Assembly: GCA_035315685.1 (NCBI GenBank)
Contig: DATFXR010000605.1
Location: 1 to 50,312, forward strand
DNA length: 50,312 nucleotides
Direction of reading: 5' to 3'
Source of the DNA: QHWK01 sp035315685
Lineage (GTDB): Bacteria > Acidobacteriota > Vicinamibacteria > Vicinamibacterales > CAVVIG01
The notes beneath the pieces were generated by a model, which was given only the letters and a program-made list of their open reading frames with translations, had not been told where the DNA came from and did not search any database. The translations under genes and the position numbers were made by a program. Shown here in pieces: positions 25,134-33,861 of this stretch (positions are counted from its first letter, which is position 1; each line of letters begins with the position of its first letter).

Positions 25134-25802
25134 ATGCGTCGATCAACCGCCGAGATCGTCCGTGAGTACGGGCCCTTTTCAGGCATCGATCACGTGCATG
25201 GCGTGACCTACGACGGTCAGCACGTCTGGTTTGCTGCGGGCGACACGCTGAATGCCCTCGATCCGGCGAGCGGCACGATGCTGCGCTCAATCGATGTCGC
25301 CGCGCATGCGGGAACCGCCTGCGACGGCCGGCACCTCTATCAGCTCGCAGAGGATCGCATCCAGAAGATCGATCCGGAGACCGGCCGCGTCCTCGCCACG
25401 ATCCCGGCGCCCGGCGGCGGCGGTGACTCGGGGCTCGCCTGGGCCGAAGGAACGCTCTGGGTCGGTCAATATCGTGAGCGGCGGATCCATCAGGTCGATC
25501 CCGAAAGCGGAGCGATTCTTCGCACGATCGAGTCCAACCGCTTCGTCACCGGCGTCACCTGGATCGACGGCGAGCTCTGGCACGGCACCTGGGAAGGGGA
25601 CGAGAGCGATTTGAGGCGAGTCGATCCTCGAACGGGAGAGGTCCTGGAGAGGCTCGACATGCCGCCCGGAACGGCCGTCTCCGGGCTCGAGTCGGACGGC
25701 AAGGATCGCTTCTTCTGCGGAGGAGGAGGCAGCGGGAAGGTGAGGGCCGTGCGCCGGCCCAAACGAGGCCCCGCGTCACGCAGCGGCTCCGAGATCTCGT
25801 GA
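25134..25802 (+). CDS. Glutamine-cyclotransferase-like beta-propeller protein
   Basis: 222 residues made of about five repeats of the type 'DGQHVWFAAGDTLNALDPASGTMLRSIDV', 'EGTLWVGQYRERRIHQVDPESGAILRTIES' and 'DGELWHGTWEGDESDLRRVDPRTGEVLERLDMP'. This is the Vgb/glutamine-cyclotransferase type of propeller. There is no signal peptide, so it is probably cytoplasmic. It follows the HTH gene by 9 bp and is likely co-transcribed and perhaps a ligand sensor for it (inference). Confidence 0.8.
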   Translation: MRRSTAEIVREYGPFSGIDHVHGVTYDGQHVWFAAGDTLNALDPASGTMLRSIDVAAHAGTACDGRHLYQLAEDRIQKIDPETGRVLATIPAPGGGGDSGLAWAEGTLWVGQYRERRIHQVDPESGAILRTIESNRFVTGVTWIDGELWHGTWEGDESDLRRVDPRTGEVLERLDMPPGTAVSGLESDGKDRFFCGGGGSGKVRAVRRPKRGPASRSGSEIS

Positions 25803-25823
25803 ACGAGGCGCGCGGTCGATGAC

Positions 25824-26603
25824 ATGATCGGTCCCGCTCTTCCACTGCCGCCGGACGAGATCCACGTCTGGCTTGCATTCCCCGATCAGATCACGGATGA
25901 GCCGCTGCTGAAACGTTGCCGCTCGCTGCTGACCGCTGAGGAACAAACAGCGACCGACCGTCTCGTATTCGAGCGACACCGGCATCAACGCCTCATCACT
26001 CGTGCGCTCCAACGCGACCTGCTGTCGCGGTACACGGGCGAGTCACCTGCGGCGTGGCAGTTCGAGGCGGATCGTTACGGAAAACCCGAAATCCTCTCTC
26101 CGCGACGTTGGAATCGACTCAGGTTCAACCTGTCGCATACCGACGGGCTCATCGCGTGCGCCGTGACATTCGATCGCGATGTAGGCGTGGATATCGAGTA
26201 TGTGAGGAGGCCGACCCGCTTCATGGACATCGCCCCCCGGGTGTTCGCACCGGCGGAGCTGATCGAGCTGCACCGCCTCGAGCCTGATCCGCAGCGAGCG
26301 CGGTTCTTCGCGTTGTGGACGCTCAAGGAGGCGTACATCAAGGCGCGTGGCCAAGGCCTCGCGATACCGCTCGACAAATTCAGCTTCAGATTCGGACAAC
26401 ATGAAGAGATTGCCATCGACATCGACCCGAGCCTGGAAGACGACGCCGCAACCTGGCAGTTCGAGCGCAGGTATGTGACCGATGACCACGCGATCGCCGT
26501 CGCGGCGCGTCGCACCGATGACCGCCCGTTGCGGGTGACCTATTACGAGACGATGCCTCTGCGAACGGACGTGCAGAAGGAGCTCGAGAGCGCTCCCACG
26601 TGA
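25824..26603 (+). CDS. 4'-phosphopantetheinyl transferase (Sfp type)
   Basis: 259 residues. The motifs are in order: RFNLSHTDGLIACAVT, VGVDIEYVRR (Mg-binding Asp and Glu) and FFALWTLKEAYIKARGQGL (W-x-x-K-E-A). It transfers the phosphopantetheine arm of CoA to carrier-protein serines, activating polyketide, peptide or fatty-acid synthases. No carrier-protein gene is in the window. It lies 21 bp after the propeller gene on the same strand. Confidence 0.93.
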   Translation: MIGPALPLPPDEIHVWLAFPDQITDEPLLKRCRSLLTAEEQTATDRLVFERHRHQRLITRALQRDLLSRYTGESPAAWQFEADRYGKPEILSPRRWNRLRFNLSHTDGLIACAVTFDRDVGVDIEYVRRPTRFMDIAPRVFAPAELIELHRLEPDPQRARFFALWTLKEAYIKARGQGLAIPLDKFSFRFGQHEEIAIDIDPSLEDDAATWQFERRYVTDDHAIAVAARRTDDRPLRVTYYETMPLRTDVQKELESAPT

Positions 26604-26877
26604 GTGTCCTGGCCGGCAACGTCGCGGAGCGCGCTTTCGACTCTGTTCGGATACCGCGCATCCCGTAACCGCCCGCGCGTCCGCGGTGCTCTGCTTGCGC
26701 GGGACTGCACGTACAACTCAGGCGCAACCCGGGCACTGAGGCGCCTCCTCCCCTGCGCGCGTTTTTGGGACGCCTGGCGGGAGTGTGGCCGTATACTACG
26801 GGGGCCTCGGTGCGTCGGCGGGCCGGAGTCGCACTCCGTCGTGCCTTCGTTCACTGCGCTGCGAAGAAGGAGGACTC

Positions 26878-28053
26878 ATGTCACTGTCGCGTCGTCATTT
26901 CTTCCGCAATGTGGGATTGGGCAGCGCCGGCCTGCTGTCTACGCCGTTCATCATCGGCCGCGGTCACGAGGCCCTGGCCTTCGAGGCGGGCGCCCTGCAG
27001 CCGCCCGATGACGGTGGCTTCATCAGAATCAGCTCGAACGAGAACGCCCGGGGTCCCGGCCGCAAGACGATGGACGCGCTGCGGAGCTCGATCACGCCGC
27101 GGGTGGGGCGAGGATACCCGCCCGATTACACCGCCGATCTGGTCGGAACGATTGCCGAGACCTACGGCGTGAGCCGCGAACACGTCATCGTCGGCACCGG
27201 GTCCGGCCCGATCCTCGAGGGAGCGACACGGGCGTTCTGTTCGGCCGACAAGCCGCTGGTTACGGCGGCGCCAACCTATGGCACGCCCGATCAGGCGGCC
27301 AAGCGTATCAACGCGCCCGTCAAGATGATTCACGTCGATCGATCGCTGGGACTGGATCTCGACGCGATGGCCGCGGCCGCCAAAGGCGCCGGGATGATCT
27401 TCTTCTGCAACCCGAACAATCCGACCGGCACCGTGCACAACGCGGCCGACGTCGAACAGTTCCTCCGCCGCGTCAAACAGAGCTCGCCCGAGACGCGGAT
27501 CCTGATAGACGAGGCGTACATCGATTACGCGCACGACTCGGCCGTCAAGACGATGGTGCCACTGACGAAGGAGCTTCCCGGCGTGTTCGTGACGCGGTCG
27601 TTCTCGAAGGCGCACGGGATGGCCGGGCTGCGACTCGGCTACGCTGTCGGACAACCCGAGACGCTGCAGGCGATTTCGCGCGCGTGGAGTCTCGGCAGCG
27701 TCAACACGTTGTCCGCAGCAGCGGGTGTCACGTCGCTCCGGGACACGAAGCACATCGAGGAAGAGCGTGCCGAAAACGCGCGCGTGCGCGACTTCACGCT
27801 CAGCGCGTTCAAGAGTCTCGGATTCGAGGGGCCCGACTCGCATACCAACTGCATCTTCGTCGACTTGAAGCGGCCGGCCAAACAGTTCCGTGACGCCTGC
27901 GCCGCACTCAAGGTATCGGTCGGACGGGATTTCCCGCCGTTCGAAAACACGCACAGCCGCATCACGCTGGGAACCATGGACGAAATGCGGCAGGCGGTAC
28001 AGGTCTTCAAGCGAGTGCTCACCGCGAGCTCCACGAGCGCCAGCGCCCGCTAG
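26878..28053 (+). CDS. Tat-exported HisC-like PLP aminotransferase
   Basis: 391 residues. It begins MSLSRRHFFRNVGLGSAGLLS, a twin-arginine signal. The fold-type I aminotransferase body contains ISSNENARGPG, VGTGSGPILEGATRAF, FFCNPNNPTGTVH, LIDEAYIDYA and the PLP-lysine region TRSFSKAHGMAGLRLGYAVG. This is the histidinol-phosphate aminotransferase subfamily. True HisC works in the cytoplasm, so an exported copy with a Tat signal probably has another substrate. AGGAGGACTC precedes ATG. A strong hairpin follows the gene at 28081. Confidence 0.88.
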   Translation: MSLSRRHFFRNVGLGSAGLLSTPFIIGRGHEALAFEAGALQPPDDGGFIRISSNENARGPGRKTMDALRSSITPRVGRGYPPDYTADLVGTIAETYGVSREHVIVGTGSGPILEGATRAFCSADKPLVTAAPTYGTPDQAAKRINAPVKMIHVDRSLGLDLDAMAAAAKGAGMIFFCNPNNPTGTVHNAADVEQFLRRVKQSSPETRILIDEAYIDYAHDSAVKTMVPLTKELPGVFVTRSFSKAHGMAGLRLGYAVGQPETLQAISRAWSLGSVNTLSAAAGVTSLRDTKHIEEERAENARVRDFTLSAFKSLGFEGPDSHTNCIFVDLKRPAKQFRDACAALKVSVGRDFPPFENTHSRITLGTMDEMRQAVQVFKRVLTASSTSASAR

Positions 28054-28080
28054 CCTCCGGATCCTGCCTCGCGTCATGGA

Positions 28081-28108
28081 GAGGAGCCGATCAGCCGATC
28101 GGCTCCTC
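28081..28108 (+). terminator. Strong hairpin after the HisC-like gene
   Basis: GAGGAGCCGATC (28081-28092), loop AGCC, GATCGGCTCCTC (28097-28108): 12 perfect base pairs with a 4-nt loop, 28 bp after the stop codon. There is no T-tract on either side, so it is either an intrinsic terminator of the high-G+C kind or an mRNA-stabilising stem. Confidence 0.6.
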
Positions 28109-28268
28109 GATCTGCACTCCTCGACAACCGCGCGGCCATCTCCCACGTTCGCACGCTGCTATGACGGCCGTCATACCCCGGTCGCGGGGTTCTGAGCGAT
28201 GCTGCCTCTATGGACGAACGCGGCGCGGTAATCGAGCCGTTGGCGGCTCAAGTGGAGCAAGGAGGCAC

Positions 28269-28529
28269 ATGTCAATCGCAGCAGTGATGGATGAGCCGCG
28301 GCTGGAAATTTCGGAAGCCGTCGGCGTGCAACCGCGGCACACGTTCAGACTTCGGCCGATCATGCGGCAGGGCACCGCATCGAGCATTCCGCAAGCCTGG
28401 GAGCGTTTCGACGCGATCACGGATGCTCGAGCAGCCGCCAAGTCGATGTATCACGACGACCGCGTCCTGCGCGTCTTCATCGTGATCGACGAGTGCCCGC
28501 CGCAATTCGTCGAATGGGTCGATCGATGA
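28269..28529 (+). CDS. Small hypothetical protein
   Basis: 86 residues, soluble, with no signal. It has 'HTFRLRPIMRQGTASSIPQAWERFDAITDARAAAKSMYHDDRVLRVFIVIDECPPQFVEWVDR'-type composition: an alpha/beta protein with an acidic core strand. AGGAGG lies 4 nt before the ATG, which makes it a likely real gene. I do not recognise the family. Confidence 0.65.
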   Translation: MSIAAVMDEPRLEISEAVGVQPRHTFRLRPIMRQGTASSIPQAWERFDAITDARAAAKSMYHDDRVLRVFIVIDECPPQFVEWVDR

Positions 28530-28531
28530 GC

Positions 28532-28702
28532 TCATGACCGACGTATGCGCGATGGCGGGCGCCGTCGCCGCGCCGGCGTTGTCCGGCGAGGCGGCTTGGC
28601 CAGCGACAACAACGCGTCGATGGCATCCATCTCGACTCGGTCGCGCTGGGCCAGCGCGTCGGTCATCGCTCGGGCGATACGTTTTCGGACACCGCGGGTC
28701 AT
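28532..28702 (-). CDS. Small basic hypothetical protein
   Basis: 56 residues starting MTRGVRKRIARAMTDALAQR. It has a helix-forming N-terminus and an Arg/Pro-rich tail (PPRRTTPARRRRPPSRIRRS) that could bind nucleic acid. GGAGGGG lies 5-6 nt upstream of ATG 28702. Its stop lies 3 bp from the stop of the convergent gene. No family recognised. Confidence 0.45.
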   Translation of the reverse strand: MTRGVRKRIARAMTDALAQRDRVEMDAIDALLSLAKPPRRTTPARRRRPPSRIRRS

Positions 28703-28921
28703 GAGGACCCCTCCAGACAGGTCAATTCGACTCCCGTCACTGCCCCTGCGAGCCGTCGCATCCGCCGTGCCACGAATCCACGCGCGACCCGTCGGCTGAT
28801 TGGTCGACAACTCTCACAAACGGGCCAGCTCTGGCCGGGCGACGACGGTCACGCCGGCGGGCACGTCGAAGGCGTTGGATTCCTGTCGCCGGGTTCCCGT
28901 CACCGACGGAGAGCGGCTGCG

Positions 28922-30280
28922 TCAGAAATGAACGACCAGGCTCGCCCCGAAGAGATTCGCGTGAAACGTGTAGGTGCCGGTGTCGGGACCAGTCAGGAGC
29001 ACGCGACCATTCCGATCTTCCTGATCGATGTATTGGTACGCGAGATCGATGCCGAACCGTGTGTTGAAACGGGCGCCAACGCCGGCTGTGTATTCGAGCC
29101 GGGCGCCTTCCGGCAGATCGGGCGTCACCGAGCCATCGGGCGCGGCGGCCTGGTGACTCACGAATCCTCCCCGGAGCGCCACGCGATCGCTGAGGCTGTA
29201 ATCCAGGCCGACGCGCACGCCGCTCGTATCCCGGTAGTTCTTCACGATCACTTCGCTGAGACCACGCTCGGTGGTGAACTCCAGGCGATCGAACACACTC
29301 CAGGTTGTGAACTGATAGTCCACGAGCAGCTTCAGCGGCCTGGTCGGCATGATCGCCACGCCGGCGACGAACTGGTCGGGCACGGTGAGCTCGGTTGCGG
29401 CGCTCTGGCTGGCGAGCCGACCGGCCCCGGCGAATTGCGGCGCCAGGAGCGTGTCGATCGGTGTGCCCGCCGGGATGCCTGGAAGTGGTACGGGCGTCCG
29501 CAACCCGGTGGGCACCTGCGAGGACTCGAACGTCAGGTCGTCGCGCTTGATCGTGTGGCGCGAGAGATACCGGCCGCCGAACGACAGCGTGTCGTTGGCC
29601 TTGACGAGGACGCCGACGTGCCCGGCGATACCGAAGTCCGATCCGTTGATCTTGAAGTTGGCGAAATCGGTACCCAGCGGCACGCCAAGTTGCGCGAAGG
29701 TGACGCCCGGGGCGAGCTGCTGCGTCGCCAGGTCGGCGCGTTGGTTCAGCTCGAGTCTCGAGATGACGAAGTCCGGGCCGCCGCCGATGAAGACGTGATC
29801 GTTGACCTTGTACGCGATCGTCGGCTGAAGATACGGCTCATTCAGGACCGTCTTGTAGGAGACGAAGCGCCCGGCGAATTGCAGCGGCCACTCCGTTGTC
29901 AAACCAAACGGCACGAAGACGCCAAAGCCGAGAGACAGACGGTCGCCAACCGGGCTGGTGAAGTAGGCTGCCGGCACGGGGACCCAGTTTTCCGTCATCG
30001 TTCCGGTGATGCCGCCGGCGAAACCGACGAAGTCGCCGCGCGGTCCGATGAGCGTCGCGCCGGCGGACAAGTTGCTGCCGTCGCGCTGCATCGCGATCGC
30101 AGCCGGGTTGAAGAAGATCGCCGATCCGTCGTCGCACGGCGCCGCCACTGACGCGCCGCCGCGCGCCATGGCGCACGCGCCCTGCTCGTACACGCCGTAC
30201 CCCTGGCCGGCGGCTCGTTCGCTCACTGCGAGCACCAGGCACAGCGCCGTCACACATCCAGACCACTGATGTCGCGCCAC
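28922..30280 (-). CDS. FadL/OmpP1-family outer-membrane transporter
   Basis: 452 residues. A signal peptide (about 1-25, ending AAGQ) is followed by YGVYEQGACAMARGGASVAAPCDDGSAIFFNPAAI, the N-terminal hatch consensus of FadL-type porins (NPA motif). Alternating beta strands run to a terminal aromatic residue (SLVVHF), as needed for outer-membrane assembly. FadL proteins import hydrophobic compounds such as fatty acids or aromatic hydrocarbons. The GTG start at 30280 has AAGGACG upstream. Confidence 0.9.
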   Translation of the reverse strand: MARHQWSGCVTALCLVLAVSERAAGQGYGVYEQGACAMARGGASVAAPCDDGSAIFFNPAAIAMQRDGSNLSAGATLIGPRGDFVGFAGGITGTMTENWVPVPAAYFTSPVGDRLSLGFGVFVPFGLTTEWPLQFAGRFVSYKTVLNEPYLQPTIAYKVNDHVFIGGGPDFVISRLELNQRADLATQQLAPGVTFAQLGVPLGTDFANFKINGSDFGIAGHVGVLVKANDTLSFGGRYLSRHTIKRDDLTFESSQVPTGLRTPVPLPGIPAGTPIDTLLAPQFAGAGRLASQSAATELTVPDQFVAGVAIMPTRPLKLLVDYQFTTWSVFDRLEFTTERGLSEVIVKNYRDTSGVRVGLDYSLSDRVALRGGFVSHQAAAPDGSVTPDLPEGARLEYTAGVGARFNTRFGIDLAYQYIDQEDRNGRVLLTGPDTGTYTFHANLFGASLVVHF

Positions 30281-30753
30281 GGCACGTCCTTCGATTGCAA
30301 CTCAGCTCGCAATTCCACGAGACTGATTCAGCGAGCATACTACGCTCTCACGAACGAGCCTTCGCACGATCCTCCTCTCGACGCCGCGGCGTCGTGCAAG
30401 ACCGTAGAAGCAGGTTGCATCGCGACGCGTGAAGAGAGAAAAGGTGGGTCGAGGAGATAGCGCGTGATGATCCGATGATGCTCGAAGCGGATCGATGCAC
30501 AGTCGAGCTGGCTTCTCTGCCACCTTCGTCGACGGACGTGAGCGCGGCGGCGACATGCTGCGTATCGCCACACACTTCTGCGCATCGCCGAACGGGTGTG
30601 CTTGCCGCTCGGCTTACGACGCCGGCGCATGACCGGGCGAGAAAGCTGAACGCGGCCAAAACGAGCCGAAGACGTGTCGATCGCGTCACTGCCGGCGTGC
30701 CGGTCCGCTGGCGTCCCTTTTGCTCCCTGGGCGATCATCGACGACGGGTTGCC
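30281..30753. other. Divergent intergenic region
   Basis: 473 bp between the leftward FadL gene and the rightward DUF6807 gene. Open frames on both strands here are Arg/Ser-rich and lack ribosome-binding sites. A frame in phase with the DUF6807 gene extends upstream to 30475 but its protein does not resemble the family. No clear promoter pair was identified. Confidence 0.4.
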
Positions 30754-31740
30754 GTGATCCGACGATTCTTTCTTCTGCTCCTGTTGGCCCCGCCAGCCGG
30801 AGGCTACTTCGATCCTTCTGCTCGTCGTTCGGACGCCGAGCCGGTCGTGTTGACGCGAAACGGAAGCTCCGTCGACGTACAGATCGGTGACCGCGCGTTC
30901 ACGACATACTTCTTCGACGCCTCGGTCGCGAAACCGTATTTCTTTCCGCTGCGAAGCGCGCAAGGCACCGTTGTCACGCGCGGGTATCCGATCACGTCGG
31001 AGATCCCCGGAGAAGACCGTGACGAGCCACATCAGCGTCCGATGTACTTCGCGCATGGCGACATCAATGGATTCGACTTCTGGGGAGAGGCGGCTTTTCC
31101 AAAGTGGAGCGATCACCCCGTCTCGACATTCGGCCGGACGACCTTCCGCACGCTCGACGAGATGCACTCCGGTTCCGATAGCGGCACTCTGCAGGCGACG
31201 TTCGATCTGGTGGCGCCGACCGGGGTGCTGGCTCAGGAAGTACAGCGATACCGCTTCAGCGGAGACGAGCAGTCACGAATCATCGACTGTGAGTTCACGA
31301 TTCGCGCTGCTCAGGGCGCGATCACGATGGGTGACACCAAAGAGGGCACGTTTGCAATCCGCGTCGTGAAAGCCCTGGACTCGCCGCCGGCGCGCATGGT
31401 GAATGCGAACGGCGCCACTGGTGAGAAAGGCATCTGGGGCAAACGATCCGATTGGGTGGACTACTCCGGACAAGTCGCAGGCGAGGACCTCGGCATTGCC
31501 ATCTTCGATCATCCTCAGAATCTGCGCTCGCCCACCTACTGGCATGCGCGCGCGTACGGCCTGTTTGCGGCCAACCCGTTCGGCGTCCGCCAGTTCACCG
31601 GTGACCGCCGGCAGAACGGTCGGTACGTGATCCCGCCTGGCGAGTCTCTCGTCCTCCGCTACCGCGTCTTGATCCATCACGGAGATCCGTCTCGAGCGCA
31701 TGTTGCCGAGGCCTACCGTCGATTTGCCTCCGGAAACTAG
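30754..31740 (+). CDS. DUF6807 (PmoA-like) secreted protein
   Basis: 328 residues from GTG 30754, which starts a signal peptide (IRRFFLLLLLAPPAGG). The body has PYFFPLRSAQGTVVTRGYP, HQRPMYFAHGDINGFDFWGE, VLAQEVQRYRF and ANPFGVRQFTG, the family pattern of the 'PmoA family' (DUF6807). Despite that database label it is unrelated to methane monooxygenase. Such proteins often sit beside Gfo/Idh oxidoreductases in carbohydrate-degrading operons, as here (7-bp gap to the next gene). A sugar-processing role is inferred from that context. Confidence 0.85.
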   Translation: MIRRFFLLLLLAPPAGGYFDPSARRSDAEPVVLTRNGSSVDVQIGDRAFTTYFFDASVAKPYFFPLRSAQGTVVTRGYPITSEIPGEDRDEPHQRPMYFAHGDINGFDFWGEAAFPKWSDHPVSTFGRTTFRTLDEMHSGSDSGTLQATFDLVAPTGVLAQEVQRYRFSGDEQSRIIDCEFTIRAAQGAITMGDTKEGTFAIRVVKALDSPPARMVNANGATGEKGIWGKRSDWVDYSGQVAGEDLGIAIFDHPQNLRSPTYWHARAYGLFAANPFGVRQFTGDRRQNGRYVIPPGESLVLRYRVLIHHGDPSRAHVAEAYRRFASGN

Positions 31741-31747
31741 GTGACGC

Positions 31748-33106
31748 ATGTCCTCGCACTCGAATCGCACGCGACGCGACTTTCTCAAGGCCGCCGCCAC
31801 GATGACCGCCGGCGCCAGCCGCCTCGCCGGGCTCACGTTTCTGCCACGGCCCGAGCGCGTCTTTGGCGCCAACGATCGTGTCCGCGTCGCCGTCTGCGGC
31901 CTTCACGGCCGGGGCAAGGATCACCTGGACGCATTTGCGAGAGTTCCGAACGTGGAGATCGCGGCGGTGTGCGATGTCGACGAATCGGTACTCAACAAGC
32001 GGCGCGAGGAAGTGAGCGGGCGGCCGCGCGCATTCAAGGATGTCCGCCAGTTGCTCGACGACCAGAGCATCGACGCCATTTCGATCGCGACACCCAATCA
32101 TTGGCACGCGCTGATCGCCATCTGGGCGTGCCAGGCCGGCAAGGACGTCTACGTCGAGAAACCCTGCTCACACAACCTGCGGGAAGGCCGCCTGCTGGTC
32201 CGCGCCGCGGAGAGGTACGGGCGCATCGTGCAGCACGGCACGCAGAGCCGATCGGCTCGCGCGATGATCGAGGCGATCGGTCACATCCGGTCCGGCACGT
32301 TTGGCGACATCTATCTCTCGCGCGGCCTGTGCTTCAAGCGGCGGGACACGATCGGGCGGGCGTCGCCCGAGCCGGTTCCGGCCGGCGTGGACTATGACCT
32401 CTGGACCGGACCCGCACCGTTGAAGCCGTTCACCCGGAACCGGTTTCACTACAACTGGCATTGGAGCTGGGACACGGGCAACGGCGACCTTGGCAATCAG
32501 GGCGTGCACCAGGTGGACGCTGCGCGATGGGGGCTTGGCGTCACCTTCCCGACGCGCGTCTCCGCTATCGGCGGCCACTTCATGTTCGACGACGACCAGG
32601 AGACGCCGAACGTCCTCACCTGCGCCTTCGAATTCGACCAGCCCGATGGCCGTCGCAAGATGATGGAATTCGAGGTCCGCCATTGGATCACGAACAACGA
32701 AGCCGGCCTCGGGCGCGGACTGTTCAATCACCACAACTCGATCGGCAGCATCTTCTACGGCGCGAACGGATACCTTGCGGCTGGCAACGAAGACGCCTTC
32801 AGCTACGAGAGCTGGCTCGGTTCCGGCCAGACCGCCGGGCCTCGCGGAAAATCGGGCAGCGATCACTTCGCCAACTTCATCAACTGTGTCCGCAGCCGGA
32901 AGGTGGCGGAGCTGAACGCGCCGATCCAGGAAGGACATGTTTCCTGCGCGCTCGTCCACCTCGCGAACGCGTCCTATCGTCTCGGCAGAGCGCTGCGCTT
33001 CGATCCGGCGACGGAGCAAGTGGTGGGCGACGAGGAGGCCAATCGGCTCCTGTCCGAAGAGGAGCGGGGATATCGCGCGCCGTTCGTCGTTCCCGACGTA
33101 GCGTAG
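31748..33106 (+). CDS. Tat-exported Gfo/Idh/MocA oxidoreductase
   Basis: 452 residues. The twin-arginine signal RTRRDFLKAAATMTAG is followed by a Rossmann domain (VRVAVCGLHGRGKDHLDAFARVPNVEIAAVCDVDE), then ATPNHWHALIAIWACQAGKDVYVEKPCSHN with the conserved EKP motif. A C-terminal domain contains HYNWHWSWDTGNGDLGNQGVHQVDAARWGLG. The cofactor is expected to be NAD(P), pre-bound before export. These exported members are common in Planctomycetes and Acidobacteria and are linked to glycan degradation. It forms an operon with the DUF6807 gene. Confidence 0.92.
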   Translation: MSSHSNRTRRDFLKAAATMTAGASRLAGLTFLPRPERVFGANDRVRVAVCGLHGRGKDHLDAFARVPNVEIAAVCDVDESVLNKRREEVSGRPRAFKDVRQLLDDQSIDAISIATPNHWHALIAIWACQAGKDVYVEKPCSHNLREGRLLVRAAERYGRIVQHGTQSRSARAMIEAIGHIRSGTFGDIYLSRGLCFKRRDTIGRASPEPVPAGVDYDLWTGPAPLKPFTRNRFHYNWHWSWDTGNGDLGNQGVHQVDAARWGLGVTFPTRVSAIGGHFMFDDDQETPNVLTCAFEFDQPDGRRKMMEFEVRHWITNNEAGLGRGLFNHHNSIGSIFYGANGYLAAGNEDAFSYESWLGSGQTAGPRGKSGSDHFANFINCVRSRKVAELNAPIQEGHVSCALVHLANASYRLGRALRFDPATEQVVGDEEANRLLSEEERGYRAPFVVPDVA

Positions 33107-33115
33107 GTCAGAACT

Positions 33116-33130
33116 GGAGCGGAGCGCTCC
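33116..33130. terminator. Weak hairpin at convergent gene ends
   Basis: GGAGCG-GAG-CGCTCC, a 6-bp stem with a 3-nt loop, lies between the stop of the oxidoreductase (33106) and the convergent gene end (33160). It has no T-tract. Confidence 0.3.
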
Positions 33131-33159
33131 GGCGTCACGGCTCGTTCAGCCCGCGTCCA

Positions 33160-33699
33160 TCAAAAGCGAAGCGCCTTTCGGACGGCGCTCACGCCATCGT
33201 TGACCGCCCGCTCGAAACGCGACGGCGAGCTCGGGGACGAACCACCCCGCAGGCTGGCCTTGATCTCCAGCGTCTGCCGCGGCAGCAGCTGGACGCGGCG
33301 GACGTCGGCGGCATAGCGCGGGTGGCTGATCCGCACTACGTAGACGCCTTCCTTGAGCTCCTGTGCGGCGCGGCCGGTCGCGTCAGGCGTCAGCGTCGCG
33401 ACGATCGCGTTGTCTGGAGTGAGGACCTCGATCGTCGCATCCGTGAGGCTGCGGCGAGAGCCGGCGGCCTCGACAACCGCGACGAGTTCGCCGGTGCTCG
33501 GCGGCCGGGCAAATTGCAGCAGCGGGAACGCGGCGCCGACGATCGACGCGATCCCGGCCAGCGTACCGATGATCGCCTGCATCCGGGTCAGCGACGGGAT
33601 CCGGATGAAGCGCTTGCCCGCCGCCCGCGCCGTTTTCTGACGCGAAGGCGTTGGCAGCGTGCCGGCTTCGCGTCGCGACTGCGACCGAATCGTATTCAT
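33160..33699 (-). CDS. Membrane-anchored protein with a carboxypeptidase-regulatory-like domain
   Basis: 179 residues: a basic cytoplasmic N-terminus (about 1-40), one transmembrane helix (MQAIIGTLAGIASIVGAAFPLLQF), then an exported beta-sandwich. The sandwich shows GELVAVVEAAGSRRSLTDATIEVLTPDNAIVATLTPDATGRAAQELKEGVYVVRISHPRYA, typical of the CarboxypepD_reg-like fold used for ligand or protein contact. ATG 33699 directly follows an in-frame GTG. It lies downstream of the kinase/FHA genes on the same strand after a 162-bp gap and may be an output partner. Confidence 0.7.
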   Translation of the reverse strand: MNTIRSQSRREAGTLPTPSRQKTARAAGKRFIRIPSLTRMQAIIGTLAGIASIVGAAFPLLQFARPPSTGELVAVVEAAGSRRSLTDATIEVLTPDNAIVATLTPDATGRAAQELKEGVYVVRISHPRYAADVRRVQLLPRQTLEIKASLRGGSSPSSPSRFERAVNDGVSAVRKALRF

Positions 33700-33861
33700 C
33701 ACCGCGTGGCAGTTGTGCGAACGAGTGAACCGAGAGTTTCAACAATGGGACCAATATCTGCCCGGTCGTAACGTCACGCGATTGTGTCAGTTAGCTCGTG
33801 CGGGGCCCGGGCGCGGTCTGGCGGCATGTCGATTTCGCAATTGCAGGTTCAAGATTCGCAG

